Notes: generated by a model from the letters alone, not told the origin. Positions 6,916 to 14,429 are shown, numbered from the stretch's first letter. The stretch: DNA of 23,581 nucleotides from an uncultured Bilophila sp. (GCA_910585945.1 CAJUHZ010000040.1:1-23581), one strand, 5' to 3'. Translations and numbers: made by a program.

Positions 6916-9900
6916 ATGGACACTTCGCATGAATCGGGCATGGAGCGGGATCGGGAATCCGGCGTCGAAGCGGAAAACTGGGGCGATATTTCGTTCAGCT
7001 ATGATTTTGTTTCCGACACGCTGACGTACAGCGGCAGGTATGCCGATTTTTTTGCCGGACCGTCTCGTGTCGCCGGCTTTCGGGAACATCTGAAGGAGAG
7101 ATCGCCCGCGTCCAACACTGCGGACGACTGTTTCACCTTTCTCTTTGACGAACGGGCGCGGGTGGAAAACGGCGTCTTCGAGCGGCAGTTGGAAACGAAG
7201 GATGGCGAGGAGCGCTGGTTTTCCCTGCTCTACGTCATCATGCGCGATGCCGACGGCACGCCGATCCGCGCGCTGGGCGCGCTGCGCGATATTGACAGCC
7301 AGAAGCAGGAACAAAGCCGTCTGCTCGACAAGTCGCGTACCGACATGATGACCGGTCTGCTCAACAAGGGCACCACCGAGGAGGAAATACGGGCGGCGCT
7401 TGCCCATGCGCGCCCGGGCAGTTGCGGCATCCTCTTCATGTTCGATCTCGACAACTTCAAGGTGGTCAACGATACGCTGGGGCACCTTGCGGGCGACTCG
7501 GTTCTGATCCGCCTTGCCCGTGAACTCCGGCAGACGTTTCGCCGCGAGGATATTATCGGGCGCGTGGGCGGCGACGAATTCCATGTCTTCATGCACGACG
7601 CGACATTGGAAATCGCGCAAAAAAAGGCGAAGAGCCTGTGCGCCGTCATGCACGCCCTGTTTCCCGAGGGGAGCCTGAGCGCGGCGCTGTCGCTGAGCGT
7701 GGGCATTGCCGCGGCCGAGGGGCCGGTCGCGTATGAAGAACTGTTCCGCCAGGCGGATACGGCCCTGTACCAGGCCAAGGCCAACGGGAAAAACCGCTAT
7801 GAGTGCTACGGCCGGATCTCGCGGTCCAGTCAGAGCGGGCAGGGAGATCAGCGCCCCGGAGCTTCGGGGCGCGCCGAGCGTTCGCCTGTGGCGCGCAACA
7901 GCGTCATGGTGGACGTGATTGATATCCTTTTCAGCATGTACGACATGCGGGACGGCATTGAAAAAACGCTTTCCTTCATGGGCAACGCCTTTCAGGTGGA
8001 CAAGATCGTCATTCTGGAAAAATCGTTCGACATGCGGCGGATCAGCGTCGCGCACGAGTGGACGCCTCAGCCGGAAGCGGCCACGCCCGCGTGCTGTCGG
8101 GACATGCCGGCGGAGAACTTTCGCCTGCCGCCCTTCCTCTTCTCGGAAGGCGTGTTTTATTGCAGCGACACCTCAGCCCTCTCCGCTGAAGACAGGGCGT
8201 TTTTGTGCGATCCCGAGGCCACATCCGTTTTGTACCGCGCAATCATCAGCGAAGGCGCGCAAATGGGCTACATCGGTTTGATAGCGCGCGGGGGGTCTCG
8301 AATCTGGACGCAGCAGGAAGTGGACACGCTCACCCTGCTGTCCAAACTTGTAGGCCAGCATATTCGTCAGAAGCGCGCGGCCGTGCTCCTGCATGAGAAC
8401 AGCGAGGCCACAAGGGACATTCTGAACAGTCTTCCCTTTGCCCTTGTCTACGTCATCAGCAAGGAAAATCATCGCATCGTGTACCTCAACAACACGTTGC
8501 GCCGTCGGTTTCCGCACTTGCGCATCGGCGGAACCTGCCATGAAACGTTCTGGAACAAGAGCGCGCCGTGCGCCTTCTGCCCGGCGGCGCGCATCGGCGG
8601 CGGGGATTCGGCCAACGCGATCTTGAAGGATACCCCTTTCGGGCCGGAAGTGGACGTGGCCGTGTCGTCCGTGCTGTGGGAAAGCCAGGAGCCGGCCTAC
8701 GTCGTCTTCATCACCGAACATGCGCTCAGCGACGAGGAGCGGGAACGCAAGCGCAAGGAAGAGAGTTTTTCCCTCGCCATCCGCACCGCGTATGATTACG
8801 CGGCCGATCTTGATCCGTATACCGGCAGATACGAGATCCTGGCCATGAGCGACCCGACGATGAACGGGCTGCCCCCGGCAGGCGACTATGACGAGACGCT
8901 CGCCGCTTTCAATTCCACCCATGTGGACCCGGCGCAACGCAAGGAGTACGCGCGGCTTTTTTCTCTCGAAAACATGGTCGCCGCCTTTCGGGTCGGGGTG
9001 TCCCAGCTTCAGATGAACTACCGGCAGTCCGGCTTGCGCGGCCTGCGCTGGAAAAACCGGTGCGCGTACCCCTTTGTGCTGCAAAACGGCGACACGCACA
9101 TCCTGACCTGCGTGCGCGACATTACGGAACAGCACGAGAAAGACCTCCGCCGGCAGCGGGACGAGGCCAATTACCTCGGGGCGCTCCAGAGCAGTTTTAC
9201 CGAAATCTACCGTATCGATCTTGATAATCGTTCCGTGCGTTGCGTGTGTTCCGATCCGGATTTGCGCAACGAGAGCGTGGAATTGCTTGATGAGCACATC
9301 GCCCGCAAGGCGGCGGCCTGCATCCATCCCGACGATCGCGATCTCTTTGCGGCGTTGTACGCCCATGCCGGGCTGGAGCAGCATATTGGGCAGGGGCGCA
9401 AGTTTTCCGGAGAATACCGGCGTCTGGCCCGCAACGGACGGTACAGGTGGGTTTCGTGCCTGGGCATCCCGCAGGGAGGAAAGGGCCGGCGGGCGCTGAT
9501 CCTTATCAAGGACATTACCGAAAGCAAATTGCGGGCCGAAAACGAGCGGATCGCCAAGCGGCATGACCGTGTCCTCCGCGATCTGTACGACGGCGTGTAC
9601 GAGATCGATGCCGCCGGCCGGAGGTACAGGAGCATCCACAGAAAGGAGAGTTGCGCCTCCCTGCCTGAAGAAGGTGAACTGAATACGGTGCTCCGCCTGG
9701 TCTCCCGCGAGATCATCCATGCCGAGGACAGGGAGCGTTTTCTCCGCTTTTTTGATCTGAACTCCGCTCCTTCCGGCAAGGCGGACGGCAGGCGCATCGG
9801 GGAGTTCCGAAGACGGCGCGAGGACGGACGCTATACATGGATTTCCCTGACCCTGTCGCGTCTGGCGTCCGCGGGGAGCGACGCGGAAAAGCACCTTGTT

Positions 9901-9981
9901 TTTCTTATGGACATTTCGTTCGAGAAACAGGCCGAGGATCTCGCGCGTCGTGATATCGCCGCCGAGCCTGGAGACTGGTAA
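6916..9981 (+). CDS. Multi-PAS/GAF-like diguanylate cyclase (GGDEF)
   Basis: The 1,021-residue protein has no signal peptide or membrane helix, so it is a cytoplasmic sensor-cyclase making c-di-GMP. Apparent order: PAS-like domain (about 14-145); GGDEF domain (about 155-300) with FDLDNFKVVNDTLGH, an intact GGDEF at 218-222 and an RxxD inhibitory site (R209-D212) exactly five residues before it; GAF-like domain (about 330-485); PAS with Cys541 and a Cys552-x2-Cys555 pair (about 500-600); and three further PAS_3-like domains (about 615-740, 755-875, 883-1012), two ending in DITE motifs. There is no EAL or HD-GYP domain. Start: ATG 6916 with GAGG seven bases upstream. ATG 6874 and TTG 6814 are in frame alternatives. 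tlyA follows after 19 bases. The sensor ligands are unknown. Confidence 0.88.
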   Translation: MDTSHESGMERDRESGVEAENWGDISFSYDFVSDTLTYSGRYADFFAGPSRVAGFREHLKERSPASNTADDCFTFLFDERARVENGVFERQLETKDGEERWFSLLYVIMRDADGTPIRALGALRDIDSQKQEQSRLLDKSRTDMMTGLLNKGTTEEEIRAALAHARPGSCGILFMFDLDNFKVVNDTLGHLAGDSVLIRLARELRQTFRREDIIGRVGGDEFHVFMHDATLEIAQKKAKSLCAVMHALFPEGSLSAALSLSVGIAAAEGPVAYEELFRQADTALYQAKANGKNRYECYGRISRSSQSGQGDQRPGASGRAERSPVARNSVMVDVIDILFSMYDMRDGIEKTLSFMGNAFQVDKIVILEKSFDMRRISVAHEWTPQPEAATPACCRDMPAENFRLPPFLFSEGVFYCSDTSALSAEDRAFLCDPEATSVLYRAIISEGAQMGYIGLIARGGSRIWTQQEVDTLTLLSKLVGQHIRQKRAAVLLHENSEATRDILNSLPFALVYVISKENHRIVYLNNTLRRRFPHLRIGGTCHETFWNKSAPCAFCPAARIGGGDSANAILKDTPFGPEVDVAVSSVLWESQEPAYVVFITEHALSDEERERKRKEESFSLAIRTAYDYAADLDPYTGRYEILAMSDPTMNGLPPAGDYDETLAAFNSTHVDPAQRKEYARLFSLENMVAAFRVGVSQLQMNYRQSGLRGLRWKNRCAYPFVLQNGDTHILTCVRDITEQHEKDLRRQRDEANYLGALQSSFTEIYRIDLDNRSVRCVCSDPDLRNESVELLDEHIARKAAACIHPDDRDLFAALYAHAGLEQHIGQGRKFSGEYRRLARNGRYRWVSCLGIPQGGKGRRALILIKDITESKLRAENERIAKRHDRVLRDLYDGVYEIDAAGRRYRSIHRKESCASLPEEGELNTVLRLVSREIIHAEDRERFLRFFDLNSAPSGKADGRRIGEFRRRREDGRYTWISLTLSRLASAGSDAEKHLVFLMDISFEKQAEDLARRDIAAEPGDW

Positions 9982-10000
9982 CAAGCCGGCAGGGATCAGT

Positions 10001-10882
10001 ATGGCGCAGGCAAAGGGGCGGGCAGATGAACTTGTCCACGCGCAGGGGTTGGCGGAGAGCCGCGAACAGGCGAAACGGCTGATCATGGCGGGGAAGGTGG
10101 CGCTTGCGCCTGAGCCTGTCCCCACGGAGCAGGCGGAACCATCCCTGGCGAATCTCTCCCCGGCGGGGCAAAGCGGGCGACCTCTTGTCAGGGTGGACAA
10201 GCCGGGGCACAGGTACAGCCCGGATACGCGTTTCATGCTTGTGGGCGTGGAGCGTTTCGTCAGCCGGGGCGCGTACAAGCTGCTGACGGCCCTGACGCAT
10301 TTTAACCTTGACGTGCGCGGTTTGGTCTGTCTGGATGCCGGCGCTTCGACAGGCGGCTTTACGGATTGTCTCTTGCAGCACGGCGCGGCCCGCGTCTACG
10401 CTGTGGACGTCGGCAGGGAGCAGTTGCACGAGCGATTGCGCGCGGACGCTCGCGTTGTGAGCATGGAGGGGATCAACCTGCGGCTCGCCCCGCCGGATCT
10501 GCTCCCCGAGCCTGTGGATCTGGTTGTGGCGGATGTTTCCTTCATTTCTCTGACGCGAGTGCTTCCTCCCTGTCTCCGCTGGCTGAAGGAGGGCGGGCGC
10601 GTGGCGGCGCTGATCAAGCCGCAGTTTGAACTGGGGCCGCACCAGACGGAGAAGGGCGTGGTGCGCGATCCCGCCTTGCGGCAGCGCGCCGTTGACGACG
10701 TGCTGACATTTTGCCGGCAAAGCCTCGGCCTGGTGTGCGCCGGCGTTGTGCCTTCGGCAATCAAGGGGCCGAAAGGCAATCAGGAGTACCTTGCGTGCCT
10801 TGAACGCGTGCGGGGGGTAAACATGTCCGCGTGGGACGCCGGCACGGAGGCGTGTCCCGGCAACGCGGTTGACGAACACTGA
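10001..10882 (+). CDS. tlyA: TlyA-family rRNA 2'-O-methyltransferase
   Basis: This is an S4-domain plus FtsJ-like methyltransferase, which methylates rRNA ribose (cytidines of 16S/23S rRNA in characterised members). In the 293 residues the S4 domain is at about 6-36 (RADELVHAQGLAESREQAKRL). VSRGAYKL starts the methyltransferase, and the SAM motif is LDAGASTGGFTD (111-122). The K-D-K-E tetrad can be read as Lys93, Asp178, Lys206 and Glu262. Its spacing (85, 28, 56) equals that recalled for M. tuberculosis TlyA (K69, D154, K182, E238). The 24-residue offset is due to a longer linker between S4 and methyltransferase (about 37-62, Pro/Glu/Ser-rich). AGGGA precedes the ATG. The old name haemolysin A is misleading. 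Confidence 0.92.
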   Translation: MAQAKGRADELVHAQGLAESREQAKRLIMAGKVALAPEPVPTEQAEPSLANLSPAGQSGRPLVRVDKPGHRYSPDTRFMLVGVERFVSRGAYKLLTALTHFNLDVRGLVCLDAGASTGGFTDCLLQHGAARVYAVDVGREQLHERLRADARVVSMEGINLRLAPPDLLPEPVDLVVADVSFISLTRVLPPCLRWLKEGGRVAALIKPQFELGPHQTEKGVVRDPALRQRAVDDVLTFCRQSLGLVCAGVVPSAIKGPKGNQEYLACLERVRGVNMSAWDAGTEACPGNAVDEH

Positions 10883-10894
10883 AGCCCGCCGTAT

Positions 10895-11689
10895 ATGACG
10901 CCAATGGAAAACAGCAAGACAATTCAATCCGTAGCCCGGGCCATGGCCATTCTGGAGTGCGTGGCCGCCGCCGACAGCAATGCGGCGCTGGGACAGATCA
11001 GTTCCGAATTGGCTTTGAACAAAAGCACAGTGCATGGCATCGCGGCGACGCTGGAGCGCCTTGGCTATCTGGCGCGGCATCCGGAAACCGGCAGGTATGC
11101 GCTCGGCCTGAAAGTATGGGAGCTGGGTCAGTCCTATGTGGGCAACATCAGCATCCTGCACGAGTCCAGGCGGTTCATGGTGGAGCTTGTCAAGAAATAT
11201 CAGGATACGTCCCACCTGGCTGTTCTTTCCGATACGGAAGCGCTGTTTATCCATAAAATCGACTGTTCGCGCACAGTCGGCATACGTATCGGGGTAGGCA
11301 CGCGCACGCCGGCATACTGCACCGGCGTTGGCAAGGCGCTGCTTGCGGCGCAGCCTCCCGCTGTTCTGGAAAAAATCATCACCAGACTTTCCTTTGTCAA
11401 ATATACGGAAAAAACCATCACTACGCCCGAAGCCTTGCGTGAAGAACTTGAAATAGTGCGCACCCGCGGTTTTTCCATGGACAGCGGCGAGTACGAACTT
11501 GACTTGCGCAGCATCGGCGCGCCCGTTTTCGATCACGCGGGGCAGCCTGTGGCGGCGGTGAGTCTGGCAGGGTCGGCGCAACGCTTTTCCAGCGATCGGA
11601 TTTTTGATATCGCCGCCGACGTGCGGGAGACCGCCCGGCGTATTTCCGAAAAACTCGGTTATCAGCCCGGCGGGACGCCTCCCCGCTGA
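10895..11689 (+). CDS. IclR-family transcriptional regulator
   Basis: The 264-residue protein has an N-terminal winged helix-turn-helix (about residues 10-75), with ILECVAAAD, LGQISSELALNKSTVHGIAATLERLGYLAR and a wing ending GRYALGLKVWELG. The IclR effector-binding domain follows (about 80-258), including IGVGTRTPAYCTGVGKALLA, GFSMDSGEYELDLRSIGAPVFD and VAAVSLAG. Such proteins usually repress or activate catabolic genes in response to small carboxylates or aromatics. No catabolic gene is adjacent, so its targets are unknown. It lies 12 bases after tlyA and may be co-transcribed. ATG 10895 is used, and ATG 10904 is an equal alternative. Neither has a good ribosome binding site. Confidence 0.9.
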   Translation: MTPMENSKTIQSVARAMAILECVAAADSNAALGQISSELALNKSTVHGIAATLERLGYLARHPETGRYALGLKVWELGQSYVGNISILHESRRFMVELVKKYQDTSHLAVLSDTEALFIHKIDCSRTVGIRIGVGTRTPAYCTGVGKALLAAQPPAVLEKIITRLSFVKYTEKTITTPEALREELEIVRTRGFSMDSGEYELDLRSIGAPVFDHAGQPVAAVSLAGSAQRFSSDRIFDIAADVRETARRISEKLGYQPGGTPPR

Positions 11690-11694
11690 ACGTC

Positions 11695-11724
11695 TTGACA
11701 GCCAGCCCGTTTCCCGTTTATCAG
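11695..11724 (+). promoter_or_regulatory. Promoter of the SRP RNA gene
   Basis: A perfect -35 TTGACA at 11695-11700 is followed, after 18 bases, by TATCAG (11719-11724), a 4-of-6 match to the -10. Expected initiation is near 11731, exactly where the SRP RNA helix begins. It lies immediately after the iclR stop. Confidence 0.7.
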
Positions 11725-11730
11725 AAGGAC

Positions 11731-11811
11731 GAGCCGGACGGCGGCGGCGCCGCCAACCCCGCCAGGTCCGAAAGGAAGCAACGGTAACGGTTTTCGCCGG
11801 GTGTCCGGCTC
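11731..11811 (+). ncRNA. ffs: Signal recognition particle RNA (4.5S, small bacterial type)
   Basis: The conserved SRP domain is plainly visible: GCCAGGTCCGAAAGGAAGCA (11761-11780), which is helix 8 with its GNAR-type (GAAA) tetraloop and the asymmetric AGCA internal loop that binds Ffh. The ends close in a 9-bp helix (11731-11739 with 11803-11811, GAGCCGGAC/GTCCGGCTC). At about 80 nt this is the short bacterial form without an Alu domain. It has its own promoter. After the RNA there is an 8-bp hairpin (about 11817-11846) without a U-run, so termination is unclear and reading into rsmG is possible. Confidence 0.93.
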
Positions 11812-11887
11812 TTCACAATGCCCTCGACGCAAGCCGGGGGCATTGCGCGTATTGCGTGAACCTCATCGACGCCGCAAGGAGGTTGCG

Positions 11888-12562
11888 TTGCCCACTGTAC
11901 CCTTGCGAGAACTGTCTGCCCTGTTTCCCGAGGCCGGCCTGCCCGCAGCCGCGACTTTTCCGGGCCTTCTGCCCCCGCTTGCCGCCTATCTGGAACTGCT
12001 CATGCAATGGAACGGCGTCATGAACCTGGTGGGCGCGCGGACATGGCAGGAGGCGTTTTGCACTCTGGTTGTGGACAGTTTTCACCTTGCGTCTTTTGTG
12101 GAAGAGCATGTGCGGCAGGCTGAACCGCGCTGCTGGGATCTGGGAGCTGGCGGCGGACTCCCCGGCGTTGTTTTGCGGATGCTCTGGCGTGAGGGCGACT
12201 ACTGGCTGGTGGAAGCGCGGGAAAAACGGGCGCTTTTTCTGTCCACGGTATTGGCGCGGTGTCCGTTGCCCGGCGTGCGCGTCTTTCGGGGCAGGGCCGA
12301 ACAGTTTATAGCCGGTCCGCCGCCGCGCACGGCGGATCTGGTGGTCAGCCGCGCGTTCATGCCCTGGCGCGACGTGCTCGCCCTGGTGCGCCCCCGGCTT
12401 GCCGCGGACGGGCGGGTTGTATTTTTGTTGAAGGAGCCGCTTGACGAGTTGCCGTGCGCCGGATGGCGGCGGGTGGGCCTGCATGACTATAAGGTGGGAG
12501 CGGCCACGCGCTTCCTGTGCGCGCTCGCGCCTGTGTCCGATTTGGATGCCCCGGATAGGTAG
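11888..12562 (+). CDS. rsmG: 16S rRNA (guanine-N7)-methyltransferase RsmG
   Basis: RsmG (GidB) methylates G527 of 16S rRNA (E. coli numbering) with SAM. The 224-residue protein shows the N-terminal helical part ending LELLMQWNGVMNLVG and SAM motif I WDLGAGGGLPGVVL. Further family motifs are KRALFLSTVLAR, FRGRAEQF and VVSRAFMPW. The frame is open back to 11801, inside the SRP RNA, but AAGGAGG (11876-11882) sits five bases before a TTG at 11888. That strong site and the family length make TTG the start, giving MPTVPLREL. The C-terminus (about the last 25 residues) diverges. No mnmG or parA neighbours are present, unlike the arrangement in many bacteria. Confidence 0.9.
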   Translation: MPTVPLRELSALFPEAGLPAAATFPGLLPPLAAYLELLMQWNGVMNLVGARTWQEAFCTLVVDSFHLASFVEEHVRQAEPRCWDLGAGGGLPGVVLRMLWREGDYWLVEAREKRALFLSTVLARCPLPGVRVFRGRAEQFIAGPPPRTADLVVSRAFMPWRDVLALVRPRLAADGRVVFLLKEPLDELPCAGWRRVGLHDYKVGAATRFLCALAPVSDLDAPDR

Positions 12563-12599
12563 CGACTCAGTTTGAGAATGAGGGGTTGCCATGTGGGGC

Positions 12600-12720
12600 G
12601 CTGCCCCCACCCCGCCGGGGCATGATGCCCCCATGATGTTCCAGGACCCCCCGATGTCGGCCTGTCGCAAAGCGACAGTGAGTCATTGGGGGCAGGGGAA
12701 TCCCCTGCCGAGGGGGGGCG
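12600..12720. repeat. G/C-rich intergenic palindromes
   Basis: Between rsmG and tRNA-Ala lies about 275 nt without a gene. Part of it is unusually rich in runs of G and C and holds three short perfect palindromes: 12617-12631 (GGGGCAT/ATGCCCC), 12662-12678 (CTGTCGC AAA GCGACAG) and 12691-12709 (GGCAGGGGA/TCCCCTGCC). The layout looks like a dispersed intergenic repeat, but no second copy is present in this window. The rsmG transcript may end here. Confidence 0.5.
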
Positions 12721-12769
12721 AGAAGCCTCCACTATTTTAACCTGAACCGCTACTCCTGGATGTTTTTGC

Positions 12770-12798
12770 TTGACAGATTGGGGAGGCATGTATATAGA
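12770..12798 (+). promoter_or_regulatory. Promoter of tRNA-Ala
   Basis: TTGACA (12770-12775), a 17-base spacer and TATAGA (12793-12798) form a strong sigma-70 promoter. Initiation is expected near 12805. The roughly 33-nt leader holds a 7-bp hairpin GTCGGTC/GACCGAC just before the mature tRNA. Confidence 0.85.
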
Positions 12799-12837
12799 AA
12801 GCGAGTTGTCGGTCACTAACGGGACCGACTTCCCAAT

Positions 12838-12913
12838 GGGGGTGTAGCTCAGCTGGGAGAGCGCAGCGTTCGCATCGCTGAGGCCATCGGTTCAATCCCG
12901 TTCACCTCCACCA
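12838..12913 (+). tRNA. tRNA-Ala (anticodon CGC)
   Basis: This is a complete 76-nt cloverleaf with encoded CCA. The acceptor stem is GGGGGTG/CACCTCC, with the G3-U70 wobble that identifies alanine tRNAs. The D arm is GCTC/GAGC. The anticodon stem is CAGCG/CGCTG with loop TTCGCAT and anticodon CGC, which reads GCG. The T arm has loop TTCAATC with one mismatch in the stem. It has its own promoter and terminator. Confidence 0.97.
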
Positions 12914-12922
12914 GAAACTTCA

Positions 12923-12955
12923 AGGGGTTACGATTTTCATCGTAACCCCTTTTTT
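12923..12955 (+). terminator. Rho-independent terminator of tRNA-Ala
   Basis: A perfect 12-bp stem AGGGGTTACGAT/ATCGTAACCCCT with a four-base loop is followed by a T-run. It starts ten bases after the tRNA CCA. Confidence 0.93.
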
Positions 12956-13283
12956 GCATGGCACTGACAAACTCTCCGTCAGATTCCACTGCAGCAAGAT
13001 TGTCTTTTTATTTCCTGAAGCGCTGCAAGCGCAAATATTGCCTTGCGATACATTCAGTGCAGCTTCGCCCGATGCTTTCCGTGCGACAGGCCGATCGGGA
13101 AACATCGACTTTTCACGGACGACGTTTTCGTGATCCTGGCTCAAGGCAATTTTCATGTTTACCCCCATGGCATGTGCAAGGCGTGTTTCCGAAGCAACCG
13201 TCTGGCATGTCCACTCGTCTTTTGCCTGTCTTTCACGGGAAAAGGTAGTACAGGGGGTAGTGCAGAAATGGAGCATACAAAAA
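12956..13283. other. Gene-free interval between the two tRNA terminators
   Basis: These 328 bases lie between the tRNA-Ala terminator and the tRNA-Asn terminator. Open frames exist on both strands but show no recognisable domain, no good ribosome binding site, and run over the tRNA or terminators. The base composition is less GC-rich than the flanking genes. tRNA genes are common integration sites, so old insertion debris is possible, yet no att-like copy of the tRNA-Asn 3' end and no integrase motif was found. Confidence 0.4.
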
Positions 13284-13313
13284 AAGGACTTACAGTATTT
13301 ACTGTAAGTCCTT
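13284..13313 (-). terminator. Rho-independent terminator of tRNA-Asn
   Basis: A perfect 14-bp stem (13284-13297 with 13300-13313; AAGGACTTACAGTA and its complement) is followed on the minus strand by a T-run (the A-run at 13279-13285 of the plus strand). It lies eight bases downstream of the tRNA-Asn CCA end. Confidence 0.93.
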
Positions 13314-13321
13314 GATTTTTC

Positions 13322-13397
13322 TGGCTCCCCGGGACGGACTTGAACCGCCAACCTAGTGATTAACAGTCACCCGCTCTGCCGATTGAGCTACCGGGGA
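13322..13397 (-). tRNA. tRNA-Asn (anticodon GTT)
   Basis: This is a complete 76-nt cloverleaf on the minus strand with encoded CCA. The acceptor is TCCCCGG/CCGGGGA with G discriminator, the D arm GCTC/GAGC, the anticodon loop CTGTTAA with anticodon GTT, and the T loop TTCAAGT. It has its own promoter upstream and terminator downstream. Confidence 0.97.
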
Positions 13398-13423
13398 ATA
13401 AGGCGTCACCTGACGCGTTTTGG

Positions 13424-13452
13424 GATGTACCTGAACCGGGCCGGGTCGTCAA
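13424..13452 (-). promoter_or_regulatory. Promoter of tRNA-Asn with A/T-rich upstream element
   Basis: On the minus strand TTGACG (13452-13447), a 17-base spacer and TACATC (13429-13424) form a promoter. A very A/T-rich tract (about 13453-13495) lies directly upstream and looks like an UP element, common at stable-RNA promoters. The short leader holds a perfect palindrome GCGTCA CC TGACGC (13403-13416) just before the mature tRNA end. Confidence 0.75.
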
Positions 13453-13510
13453 GCATTAATTTGAAAAATTCAAAATTTTTTGTCACCGTTTTTTTGAAAT
13501 GCGTGAATAT

Positions 13511-14248
13511 TCAGCATTTCAGGCGGAGTTCCGCCTCACCGCCGGGCGCGTACCCCTTCAGAGCCGCGAGCATCCCCCGGACGCCGCCGGCGAGCAGTCG
13601 GGAAGTGAAGGGGTTCAACGCCACCTGGCGACCGTTGATGGTGACGGTGATCTCCCCATGCAGAGCGGCGCAGTCGGCAGGGCGGCGCTGTCCATGTACA
13701 ATCCGGCGGGCAAGCCCGGCGCAATCGCCTTCGCCACAGGCTCCGCAATTCAGGCCGGGCAAAAGAAACGCCTTGTCCATGACGAGATCGGTCAGAGCGT
13801 TCAGGTCGCCCACGCCGTCCGCCCCTTCCGGCGCAAAGGCCGGGATATCGGGCGCGCCTGTATCGCCCCATGTCGCCACGGCCAGACCGTGATTCAGATC
13901 GTTCGCTTCGTGCGGCTCTCGCAGGCACAGCACGCGCGGCAGGCAGCCAAGCTGTTTGCCGCCTTCCACAAGCACGATGTCCGCGTCGATCAGAGGAAGC
14001 AGATCGAGCAGACGCCGTCCCTCGCCCCAACGGATCATGGCTTCGCCCGTGCCGTCGCGGCTTACCGCCAGCACGGTGCGGCCCGGCTTGAAACAACGCT
14101 GGGTGTCCGTTCCGGCCATGTCCAGGGCATGGCCGGAAGATTTTGCCACAGCCACGCGCAGACCCCGCGCCTCCAGGGTGTCCGCCAGAGCGCAGACGAG
14201 CGTTGTCTTGCCCGATTTGCCGAAACCAGTAATTCCCATCGCACGCAT
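13511..14248 (-). CDS. mobB: MobB with C-terminal Fe-S cluster motif
   Basis: MobB is a P-loop GTPase that assists MobA in attaching GMP to molybdopterin for Mo/W enzymes such as formate dehydrogenases. In the 245 residues, Walker A is GFGKSGKTT (8-16). MobB motifs follow: KSSGHALDMAGTDTQR, VLAVSRDGTGE and LVEGGKQLGCLPRV. The usual MobB is about 160-175 residues. Here it is followed by LPGLNCGACGEGDC with Cys168, Cys171, Cys176 and Cys193, spacing C-x2-C-x4-C-x16-C. That matches the Fes domain ([4Fe-4S]) of CODH/ACS gamma subunits and RnfB-like proteins. A last segment contains INGRQVALNPFTSRLL. GGAGG lies five bases before the ATG. The adjacent upstream region carries a divergent sigma-54 promoter. 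Confidence 0.9.
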   Translation of the reverse strand: MRAMGITGFGKSGKTTLVCALADTLEARGLRVAVAKSSGHALDMAGTDTQRCFKPGRTVLAVSRDGTGEAMIRWGEGRRLLDLLPLIDADIVLVEGGKQLGCLPRVLCLREPHEANDLNHGLAVATWGDTGAPDIPAFAPEGADGVGDLNALTDLVMDKAFLLPGLNCGACGEGDCAGLARRIVHGQRRPADCAALHGEITVTINGRQVALNPFTSRLLAGGVRGMLAALKGYAPGGEAELRLKC

Positions 14249-14412
14249 AGTCGCCTCCGTAAAAATTTTAGGCTGTTTTATCCTTCAAGGCAGTCTTTTA
14301 TTCTGCCCGGTTCAAAAAATAGTACGCTGTTTCATGTGATCGCATCTGGAACGATATCTTCAACTCGTTGATAGTAAAGGATATTTTTTGAATTTACAGA
14401 TTTCGTTTCAAT

Positions 14413-14429
14413 TGGCATGAGGTTTGCTT
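14413..14429 (+). promoter_or_regulatory. Sigma-54 (RpoN) promoter
   Basis: TTGGCATGAGGTTTGCTT contains the -24 GG (14414-14415) and -12 GC (14426-14427) exactly 10 bases apart. The flanks TGGCATG and TTGCT match the sigma-54 consensus TGGCACG-N4-TTGCW at all but one or two positions. Initiation is expected near 14438. An inverted repeat TCAA-CTCG-TTGA at 14360-14371 lies about 45 bases upstream and could bind a regulator. The region upstream is A/T-rich, and mobB is divergent. Confidence 0.75.

Noticed and set aside
8173..10278. Open frame of 701 codons on the minus strand opposite the diguanylate cyclase
   Set aside because: Antisense shadow produced by high GC content; no ribosome site, no domain, and it runs across two real plus-strand genes.
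11801..11887. N-terminal extension of RsmG from GTG 11801
   Set aside because: It would start inside the closing helix of the SRP RNA and has no ribosome site, whereas AGGAGG precedes TTG 11888.
13041..13260. Integrase remnant or attachment site next to tRNA-Asn
   Set aside because: No tyrosine-recombinase motif and no second copy of the tRNA 3' end was found.
12920..13351. Minus-strand frame of 143 codons between the tRNA genes
   Set aside because: It begins inside tRNA-Asn, crosses both terminators, and shows no recognisable domain.
13499..14371. Plus-strand frame of 290 codons opposite mobB
   Set aside because: Shadow of mobB, which has intact Walker A and cysteine motifs and a strong ribosome binding site.
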